Assembly: GCA_020720945.1 (NCBI GenBank)
Contig: DYNR01000153.1
Span: forward strand, 1 to 5,821
DNA: 5,821 nt
Direction of reading: 5' to 3'
Source of the DNA: Chthoniobacter flavus
GTDB taxonomy: Bacteria > Verrucomicrobiota > Verrucomicrobiia > Chthoniobacterales > DYNR01
This document shows positions 1-5,565 of this stretch, one piece after another. Numbering within the stretch: the stretch's first letter is position 1; every line of letters begins with the position of its first letter. A program made the translations under genes and the position numbers. The notes below the pieces were generated by a model. It worked only from the letters and a program-made list of their open reading frames with translations, was not told the origin of the DNA and searched no databases.

Positions 1-18
1 CCTCCATGGTGGGGGGCG

Positions 19-555
19 ATGAAAACCTCTATATGGAAACGGGGGGGCACGGGGGTTGCCGCCGCTTTTGCCCTGCTGCTTTTTCTGATCGCGAAACCCG
101 CTTTATTTGCTCAACAGCAAGAGGATACGGGGATTCGGATGGGCAGCTATTGGAAAGCGGATTTTTGTGACAGGGCATTCGTCGTCCCGCATTCCGCCAT
201 CACTTCTCTGAGCTTGAGCCGCTATATCGTGGATGGCGCGATGGTTGTTACCGAAGTCAGCGTCGGCACGATGGGGAGCGTGCAAGGGAGGTTTTACTAT
301 GCCGAAGCCACGGGGGTCCAGACACCTTACGGGGCGGGGCAATCGCTCATCGAAACGGCAAAAACCCGCGTCCAAGAAGTCGGGGATCGGTTTGGGGCGG
401 GGCAGGTCCAAACCGAGGTCATCAAAAGTTATCCGTTGAGCACGCACGCCCACACCGCCGAGTTTCGTCTCGCCTCGCAAGACGAAGTCAAAAAGCTTTA
501 CGAGAGCTTAGAAACTTCTTACCTGCGCCGGAGAACGGCCGTATTCAAACCTTGA
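19..555 (+). CDS. Small secreted protein of unknown function
   Basis: I do not recognise this 178-residue protein. Its N-terminus reads as a classical Sec signal peptide: a basic start (MKTSIWKRGG), a hydrophobic core at about residues 12-25 (GVAAAFALLLFLIA), and a probable cleavage site after A31 (ALFA|QQQ). The mature part would be about 147 residues and exported to the periplasm or beyond. It has no further membrane span and only one cysteine (C50, in DFCDRAF), so no internal disulfide. Residues 55-100 look rich in beta strands (e.g. YIVDGAMVVTEVSVGT), while residues 105-125 and 150-170 look helical, and the C-terminus is basic (YLRRRTAVFKP). The reading frame stays open to the left window edge, so a start further upstream is possible, but the signal peptide and a G-rich stretch at 9-16 favour the ATG at 19. 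The gene abuts or overlaps purF and is probably co-transcribed with it. Confidence 0.72.
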   Translation: MKTSIWKRGGTGVAAAFALLLFLIAKPALFAQQQEDTGIRMGSYWKADFCDRAFVVPHSAITSLSLSRYIVDGAMVVTEVSVGTMGSVQGRFYYAEATGVQTPYGAGQSLIETAKTRVQEVGDRFGAGQVQTEVIKSYPLSTHAHTAEFRLASQDEVKKLYESLETSYLRRRTAVFKP

Positions 556-578
556 TTTTCTCGGGCGTTTCCGCCTAT

Positions 579-2060
579 ATGCAAAGAGCGCAACCACCAA
601 CCACCGTTTTGCAAACACCACATACACCTAGCCACGAGTGCGGCGTTTTCGCCGTCTTCGGCCACCCGGAAGCGGCATCCCTCACCTACTACGGACTTTT
701 CGCATTACAGCACCGGGGGCAAGAAAGCGCAGGGATCGTTTCTTGCGCCGGTAGCCATGCCCCGTTCAAAGCGCACCGGGGCATGGGGTTAGTCTCCCAA
801 GTCTTTGCCGCTAAGGAGTTAGAGATGTTGGGCGGGACGCGCGCCATCGGCCATGTCCGCTACTCGACCACGGGGTCGAGCACTTTGCGCAACGCCCAGC
901 CTTTTTCCGTGGAAACGGCGCGGGGGCAAATCGCGGTCGCGCACAACGGCAATCTGGTGAACGCCGCGGCACTGCGGACGGAACTGGAACAGGAGGGTTC
1001 GATTTTTCAAACGACTGCCGACAGTGAAATCCTGCTGCACCTTCTCGCCCGCCCCGTGATGAAACAGCAAAATCCCCTCGCGTGTTTGCGGCGTTTGGAA
1101 GGGGCTTTTTCCATTGTCCTGATGGGGGAAAAAGAAATCATCGGGCTTCGCGACCCTTACGGTTTTCGCCCGCTGGCACTTGGCAAAGTGGACGGCGCTT
1201 ATGTCCTCGCTTCGGAAACTTGCGCGTTCGATTTGATCAAAGCCGAGTTCATCCGGGAGATTGAGCCAGGGGAGGTCGTCATCATTGACCAAAACGGCAT
1301 CCGTTCGGAATTTCCTTTCGCGGTGCAAAACAGCGCGTTTTGTATTTTCGAATATGTCTATTTTGCCCGCCCGGACAGCAAGTTGCATGGGCAGGGGGTA
1401 AAGTCCGTCCGCGTCCGGATGGGGCGCGAGCTTGCTCGTTTGCATCCCGTTGAAGCAGATGTTGTTATCCCGGTTCCCGATTCCGGGATTTACGCGGCGA
1501 TGGGTTTTGCCGAAGAGTTGAAAATCCCGTTTGACATGGCGTTTGTCCGCAACCATTACATCGGGAGGACTTTCATCCAGCCTTCCCAGCGAAGCCGGGA
1601 TTTCAATGTGCGGGTCAAACTCAACTTGATCGAAGAGGCGGTAAAGGGCAAACGGGTCGTCGTGGTGGACGATTCGATCGTGCGGGGCACGACGGCGCGA
1701 GCGCGGGTGATCAACCTGCGGGAAGCGGGAGCAAAAGAAGTCCACATGCGCATCAGTTGCCCGCCCCACAAAAATCCTTGCCATTACGGCATCGATTTTC
1801 CTGACCCCGAAAAACTTCTCGCCAACCAGTGCACGATGGAGGAAATCCGCAAGTATCTCGGTGCCGACAGCATCGGTTACTTGAGCATCGAAGGGATGCT
1901 TGCCGCAACGGGGGGGACGGGTTCGCGTTTTTGTTTGGCGTGTTTTAACGGCGAATATCCGGTCCGCTACGATGCCGCGTTTGACAAGCTCATTATGGAA
2001 AAACAGCAAAAACGGCCGGGGTTGATGGACGACGATAGCGCGCAGCAGAAACTTTTTTAG
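579..2060 (+). CDS. purF: Amidophosphoribosyltransferase (PurF)
   Basis: This is glutamine PRPP amidotransferase, the first committed step of de novo purine synthesis: PRPP plus glutamine gives 5-phosphoribosylamine. Residue numbers here count from an alternative TTG start at 552. The N-terminal Ntn-hydrolase glutaminase domain begins at the nucleophile C30 (HECGVFAVFG), followed by LQHRGQESAG (52-61), GHVRYSTTG (100-108) and the HNGNL motif (131-135). The C-terminal phosphoribosyltransferase domain carries the PRPP loop VVVVDDSIVRGTTA (369-382). Cysteines C264, C410, C461 and C464 match the four ligands of the 4Fe-4S cluster in Bacillus-type PurF, so this is the iron-sulfur, propeptide-processed class. 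C30 implies removal of about 20 residues if translation starts at ATG 579, or 29 from TTG 552. I prefer the ATG, but neither start has a strong ribosome binding site. Mature length is normal for the family. purM follows five bases downstream. Confidence 0.96.
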   Translation: MQRAQPPTTVLQTPHTPSHECGVFAVFGHPEAASLTYYGLFALQHRGQESAGIVSCAGSHAPFKAHRGMGLVSQVFAAKELEMLGGTRAIGHVRYSTTGSSTLRNAQPFSVETARGQIAVAHNGNLVNAAALRTELEQEGSIFQTTADSEILLHLLARPVMKQQNPLACLRRLEGAFSIVLMGEKEIIGLRDPYGFRPLALGKVDGAYVLASETCAFDLIKAEFIREIEPGEVVIIDQNGIRSEFPFAVQNSAFCIFEYVYFARPDSKLHGQGVKSVRVRMGRELARLHPVEADVVIPVPDSGIYAAMGFAEELKIPFDMAFVRNHYIGRTFIQPSQRSRDFNVRVKLNLIEEAVKGKRVVVVDDSIVRGTTARARVINLREAGAKEVHMRISCPPHKNPCHYGIDFPDPEKLLANQCTMEEIRKYLGADSIGYLSIEGMLAATGGTGSRFCLACFNGEYPVRYDAAFDKLIMEKQQKRPGLMDDDSAQQKLF

Positions 2061-2062
2061 GA
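2059..2062 (+). promoter_or_regulatory. purM ribosome binding site
   Basis: AGGA lies three bases before the purM ATG at 2066 and overlaps the purF TAG stop (2058-2060). It is the clearest Shine-Dalgarno-like match at a junction in this window. It supports the purM start and suggests coupled translation of purF and purM. Confidence 0.5.
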
Positions 2063-2065
2063 ACT

Positions 2066-3112
2066 ATGAAATCAGCGAAGGGAACCACGAAGAAACAGGG
2101 GCAAAAGGCCTACGCGGCGGCGGGGGTCGATGTCGATTTGGGCAACGAAGTGAAAGGCGGCATCCAAGAGATCGTTTCCGCGACGCACGGGCCAGAAGTG
2201 CTCGGGCGTATCGGTGGCTTCGGCGGGCTTTTCCGCCCGGATTTTCGGGGGATGAAAGACCCTGTTTTGGTGTCGAGCGTGGACGGTGTCGGGACGAAGC
2301 TGAAAATCGCATTTGCCACGGGGCGGCATGACACCATCGGCCAGGACTTGGTCAACCATTGCGTCAACGACATCGCGGTTATCGGGGCAAAGCCATTGTT
2401 TTTCTTGGATTACCTCGCCGCGGAGAAGTTGGAACCCGCGGTGTTTCGCCAGATATTGAAAGGCTTTGCCAAAGCGTGCCGCGAGGCGGGGTGCGCCATC
2501 GTCGGAGGGGAAACCGCGCAGATGCCGGGGATGTATCGCAAAGGGGAATACGATGTCGCGGGTTGCATTGTCGGCGTGGTGGATGGCAAAAAACTTTTGG
2601 ACGGGTCGAAGGTGCGGGTCGGGGATATTTTGCTTGGTATGCCGTCGAATGGCCTGCACACCAACGGGTATTCTTTGGCCCGTAAGGTCTTGATCGAGAA
2701 AGGGAAACTCCCGTTGGATGCGCCGGTTCCCGGAAGCCGGGTTTCGCTTGGCGCAGAGTTGCTCCGCGTCCACAAGAATTACCAGCCCGCGTTGGCGGCT
2801 TTGCCCGATGGCTGGTTGAAGGCGGCGGCGCACATCACCGGGGGAGGGCTGATTGATAATTTGCCGAGAGTTCTTCCGAAAAATACGGATGCCGTAATCG
2901 AAGCGAAGCGGTGGAAAGTTCCTGCGATTTTCCGTCTCATCGGAGAGATGGGCAAGGTTGACCCGATGGAGATGTATCAAGTTTTCAATATGGGGATCGG
3001 GATGGTCGCCGTGGTTTCTCCCGAAAATGCCGCCGAAGCAGCAGCCCAACTCGGGGCGAAACCCATCGGGACAATCGGGGAGGGTTCGGGGAAAGTCGAA
3101 ATTCTTTTGTGA
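2066..3112 (+). CDS. purM: Phosphoribosylformylglycinamidine cyclo-ligase (PurM, AIR synthetase)
   Basis: PurM makes aminoimidazole ribonucleotide (AIR) from formylglycinamidine ribonucleotide using ATP, the fifth step of purine synthesis, in the cytoplasm. The 348-residue product is the usual length for the family. Family motifs occur in the expected order: YAAAGVDVDLGNEV near the N-terminus (16-29), VSSVDGVGTKLKIA (69-82), DLVNHCVNDIAVIGAKP (94-110), GGETAQMPGMY (147-157), GLHTNGYSLAR (196-206), HITGGGLIDNLPR (256-268) and a C-terminal MYQVFNMGIGMV (303-314). These cover the N-terminal AIRS dimer domain and the C-terminal ATP-binding-related domain, with no truncation or frameshift. The ATG at 2066 has an AGGA just upstream and gives the family's normal N-terminus. 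The gene sits between purF (five-base gap) and the hydrolase-fold gene (four-base GTGA overlap), so all three are probably translated from one mRNA. Confidence 0.97.
   Translation: MKSAKGTTKKQGQKAYAAAGVDVDLGNEVKGGIQEIVSATHGPEVLGRIGGFGGLFRPDFRGMKDPVLVSSVDGVGTKLKIAFATGRHDTIGQDLVNHCVNDIAVIGAKPLFFLDYLAAEKLEPAVFRQILKGFAKACREAGCAIVGGETAQMPGMYRKGEYDVAGCIVGVVDGKKLLDGSKVRVGDILLGMPSNGLHTNGYSLARKVLIEKGKLPLDAPVPGSRVSLGAELLRVHKNYQPALAALPDGWLKAAAHITGGGLIDNLPRVLPKNTDAVIEAKRWKVPAIFRLIGEMGKVDPMEMYQVFNMGIGMVAVVSPENAAEAAAQLGAKPIGTIGEGSGKVEILL
3068..3091 (+). other. G-quadruplex-like motif near the purM 3' end
   Basis: Four G tracts (3068-3070, 3077-3080, 3082-3084, 3088-3091) are separated by loops of 6, 1 and 3 bases, meeting the usual G3+N1-7 pattern. 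The motif is on the coding strand, so it could also form in mRNA. It ends 17 bases before the GTG start of the next gene, where it might affect translation. The whole window is rich in GGG codons, so chance occurrence is a serious alternative. Confidence 0.35.
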
Positions 3113-4125
3113 GCAAACAGGACGACGAATCGTTGCGGAGGAAGCAGGCGCTGGGCGTGGGGTTGGGGATCAGCTTGGTGGGGGTGCTTGCTTTGGCGCT
3201 TCGCTACGGGTTCAAAAAACGGGATCCTTCCCTTTTGCCCGAGACGCTTTCGCCGTCGATTTTCGCCACGAGGATGATGCCGACCTCGCACGGGGAAATC
3301 GTGTATCATGTTAGCGGCAGCGGAGATCCGCTGGTGTTTTTGCACGGGGTGTATCCGGGAGCGTCGTCGTTTGAGTGGTCGAGGGTTTATCCCGAATTCA
3401 CGGCGGGCTGGGAAGTCATCGCCCCCGATTTGTTGGGTTTCGGGGAGTCCGCCCGGCCTTCCGTTGCGTTGGATTTGCGGGAGCAGGCGGAGAGTTTGGT
3501 CGAATTTCTCCATGTTGTTTGTTCGGGGCGTCCGCCCGTGGTGGTCGCTTCTGGTTTGGGGGCGAAACTCGCTCTTTTGCTGGCGGCGCAACACCCGGAG
3601 TTTCCCAAACGGCTTGTCCTTTGGTTGCCGCTGGAAGTCCGCCGGTTGCTCCGTGGAAAAGCCGCGCGCATGGCGATGGGCATTTCTCGCCTCCCGTGGT
3701 TGCGGTCTTTGGCGTGGCGGAGCTACTTGTCCAGCCCTGCATTTTTTCACTCCTGGCTCGCAAAAATCGGGTATGCCGAAGAGGCTGCCGCCGACGAGGA
3801 AGCCGTTTCCGTCTTGGCGAATTGCGCGGGGTTATACCAGTCCGAAGTCGCTATCTGGGGAATCCTCAAAGGTTCTTTCCAAGAGGATTTGACCTCCCGT
3901 TTGCGCGATGTCCGTTGTCCCACAACTATTTTGTGGCCAGAGAGTTCCGTGAGATATTTGCCCGCGGATGCCGAAATTCTGCAACGCGAGATCGGGCAAT
4001 CTTCGCTGAAGTTCCTGCCCGTGGACGGGCTTTTGGCACCGTTGCGGCACCCGACTTTTATGCGGGATACGATCGGGAACGAAATAGCGGAAGGCGGGGT
4101 GGTCCGCCCCGATTTTTCTTTGTGA
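3109..4125 (+). CDS. Membrane-anchored alpha/beta-hydrolase-fold protein, probably catalytically degenerate
   Basis: The 338-residue product starts with a single hydrophobic segment (about residues 14-33, ALGVGLGISLVGVLALALRY) followed by KKR, a likely membrane anchor. An alpha/beta-hydrolase domain follows, with the oxyanion-side FLHGVYPGASSFEW (77-90), the PDLLGFGESARP strand-turn (106-117), the nucleophile-elbow region VVVASGLGAKLALLLAA (144-160), and a variable cap at about 175-255. The fold landmarks are clear but the triad looks lost. The elbow small-x-Ser-x-small pattern reads A-S-G-L-G with Gly149 at the nucleophile position. The acid region reads LWPESSVRYLP (275-285) without the usual Asp. 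The C-terminal His region reads DGLLAPLRHP (306-315) where relatives commonly have Gly-x-x-Pro-His. The GTG start at 3109 overlaps the purM stop (GTGA); a start at ATG 3271 or 3274 would remove the anchor. Substrate and function are unknown. Fold assignment is confident; loss of activity is my inference from alignment by eye. Confidence 0.88.
   Translation: MSKQDDESLRRKQALGVGLGISLVGVLALALRYGFKKRDPSLLPETLSPSIFATRMMPTSHGEIVYHVSGSGDPLVFLHGVYPGASSFEWSRVYPEFTAGWEVIAPDLLGFGESARPSVALDLREQAESLVEFLHVVCSGRPPVVVASGLGAKLALLLAAQHPEFPKRLVLWLPLEVRRLLRGKAARMAMGISRLPWLRSLAWRSYLSSPAFFHSWLAKIGYAEEAAADEEAVSVLANCAGLYQSEVAIWGILKGSFQEDLTSRLRDVRCPTTILWPESSVRYLPADAEILQREIGQSSLKFLPVDGLLAPLRHPTFMRDTIGNEIAEGGVVRPDFSL
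4095..4121 (+). terminator. Terminator-like hairpin at the 3' end of the hydrolase-fold gene
   Basis: A six-pair stem (CGGGGT at 4095-4100 with GCCCCG at 4106-4111, including one T-G wobble) encloses a five-base loop. It is followed by a T-rich stretch (4113-4121, ATTTTTCTTT). This is the layout of a short intrinsic terminator. It lies within the last codons of the upstream gene and 26 bases before xseA, so it could cause partial termination between the two. The stem is short and the DNA is coding, so it may be incidental. Confidence 0.35.
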
Positions 4126-4126
4126 C

Positions 4127-4131
4127 GGGAG
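4127..4131 (+). promoter_or_regulatory. Possible distant ribosome binding site for xseA
   Basis: GGGAG in the 21-base gap is the only Shine-Dalgarno-like stretch before xseA, but it is 15 bases from the ATG at 4147, wider than usual. An in-frame TGA at 4123-4125 rules out a longer xseA N-terminus, so the ATG start is firm even if the site is weak. Confidence 0.3.
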
Positions 4132-4146
4132 ACAAACGGACCGCGG

Positions 4147-5565
4147 ATGAAAACGACCCAGCTTACTTTTGACCTTTCTTTTGGGCCGGAAAAACGGGAA
4201 CCGGAAAAGAAGAAGGATGCCGGGCCGGAGATCTTGAAAGTTCGCGAGTTGACGCAAAAAATCAAGCGGTTGCTCGAAGGCGAGATCGGGCAGGTGTGGG
4301 TGCAAGGGGAAATTTCCAATTATCGCAAGCAGGCTTCCGGGCATCATTATTTCACGCTCAAAGACGAAAGCTCCGTTTTGGGCTGCGTGTTTTTTGCGGG
4401 GGATGCCAGGTTTTTGAAACAGGCGCTCCGCGACGGGATGGAGGTGCAGGTGGCGGGGGAAATTTCCGTTTACGAGGCGAGGGGGAACTACCAGTTGATC
4501 GTCCGCCATTTGCAGATGCGGGGGGAAGGGGCGTTGCAAGTCCGCTTCGAGGCGTTGAAACGGCGGTTGCAGGCTGAAGGGCTTTTTGCTCCGGAACGGA
4601 AGCGTCCTTTGCCGAAATTTCCTTTGCGGGTCGGGGTGGTGACCTCGCCGACAGGAGCGGCTTTGCAGGATTTTTTGAATGTGCTTTGGCGGCGAAACCC
4701 GCATATCGAAGTGATTTTGAACCCCGTCCGCGTCCAAGGTGCCGGTGCTGCCAAAGAAATTGCCCGGGCGATCGGGGAGCTCAACGCCCTTCCGTCGCCG
4801 CCGCTGGACGCGATTGTGGTGACGCGTGGAGGGGGGAGCCTGGAAGACCTTTGGGAGTTCAACGAAGAAGAGGTGGCGAGAGCCATCGCGGCATCGCGCA
4901 TTCCTGTGGTCAGTGCCGTCGGGCATGAAATTGATTTTACGATCGGTGATTTTGCCGCCGATGTGCGGGCGGCGACCCCGAGTGCTGCTGCGGAACTTTT
5001 GGCGGCGGAATCCTCTCAACTGCTCCTCTCTCTGGAGCGTGCGAACCGGCGGATGCGGCGGGTTTGCCAAGAGAGGCACGCGTCTTGCGCCGCCCTTTTG
5101 CGGAGGATTTCTGCGGCACCGGCATTCCGTTACCCGGAACGCTCCCTGCGAGATTTTTTCTTGGAACTCGATGCCAAAAGCGAGGCTCTTGCGGCAGCGG
5201 CAGAAAGGGGGACGGAGGAAATGAAAAAAAAAATCGAGCGGGCGAAGGCCTCGTTAAAATCGCTGCACCCCGCCCGTTGGACTTTGGCGCAGGAGGAAAA
5301 ACTGCAAGGTTACTCCCGCCGTATTTCATTGGCGGCCAAACAGTTTCATTCTACGGCAAACCAGCGGCTCGCCCGCGCGGAGCAAGTCCTGAAAGCGTTC
5401 GACCCCCGCGCCACTCTCGCCCGCGGGTTCACCGCGACTTTCGACAAGGAGGGCCGTTTGCTCAAGAGCGCGGAGGATGCCCGGCGGGCGGGGACGCTGA
5501 CGACCCACTTTGCGGACGGGCAAACCGTTTCGGAAGTCGTCGCCCCGATTGCTAGCAACCCTTGA
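4147..5565 (+). CDS. xseA: Exodeoxyribonuclease VII large subunit (XseA)
   Basis: XseA is the catalytic subunit of exonuclease VII, which degrades single-stranded DNA from both ends in repair and acts with several copies of the small subunit XseB. The 472-residue length fits the family. An N-terminal OB-fold DNA-binding domain spans about residues 28-125, with VWVQGEISNYR (50-60), GHHYFTLKD (65-73) and VAGEISVYEARGNYQL (102-117). The catalytic domain follows, with RVGVVTSPTGAALQDF (161-176), VVTRGGGSLEDLWEFNE (224-240) and VVSAVGHEIDFTIGDFAAD (254-272). A long helical, charged region (about 290-415) matches the family's coiled-coil arm that recruits XseB, and the C-terminus carries DPRATLARGFT (419-429). 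The first 25 residues are charged and low in complexity. A run of ten A's at 5224-5233 encodes MKKKI within the helical region. No xseB follows; the next gene is convergent and overlaps the last 14 bases. Confidence 0.97.
   Translation: MKTTQLTFDLSFGPEKREPEKKKDAGPEILKVRELTQKIKRLLEGEIGQVWVQGEISNYRKQASGHHYFTLKDESSVLGCVFFAGDARFLKQALRDGMEVQVAGEISVYEARGNYQLIVRHLQMRGEGALQVRFEALKRRLQAEGLFAPERKRPLPKFPLRVGVVTSPTGAALQDFLNVLWRRNPHIEVILNPVRVQGAGAAKEIARAIGELNALPSPPLDAIVVTRGGGSLEDLWEFNEEEVARAIAASRIPVVSAVGHEIDFTIGDFAADVRAATPSAAAELLAAESSQLLLSLERANRRMRRVCQERHASCAALLRRISAAPAFRYPERSLRDFFLELDAKSEALAAAAERGTEEMKKKIERAKASLKSLHPARWTLAQEEKLQGYSRRISLAAKQFHSTANQRLARAEQVLKAFDPRATLARGFTATFDKEGRLLKSAEDARRAGTLTTHFADGQTVSEVVAPIASNP
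5224..5233 (+). repeat. Ten-base poly(A) tract inside xseA
   Basis: Ten consecutive A's lie in an otherwise GC-rich gene, encoding Lys-Lys-Lys and the first base of an Ile codon after the Met at codon 359. Tracts of this length can promote polymerase slippage. Loss of one A would give a TAA stop about a dozen codons later; gain of one A would open another frame that runs to a TAG at 5553-5555. Confidence 0.9.

Noticed and set aside
819..2009. Long - strand open frame opposite purF
   Set aside because: It mirrors a certain purF gene, has no recognisable domain, and reads as a His/Arg/Phe-rich shadow translation.
2729..2741. CCCGG-AAG-CCGGG hairpin in purM followed by TTT
   Set aside because: The stem is five pairs, the T run is only three bases, and it lies mid-gene; it is explained by Pro-Gly-Ser-Arg codons.
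3375..4172. + strand open frame overlapping the hydrolase-fold gene
   Set aside because: It is another frame of a gene with clear alpha/beta-hydrolase motifs; its Gly/Arg/Phe-rich product shows no recognisable domain.
3832..5079. Long - strand open frame opposite the hydrolase-fold gene and xseA
   Set aside because: It spans two well-supported + strand genes and has the low-complexity composition of a GC-rich shadow frame, with no family motif.
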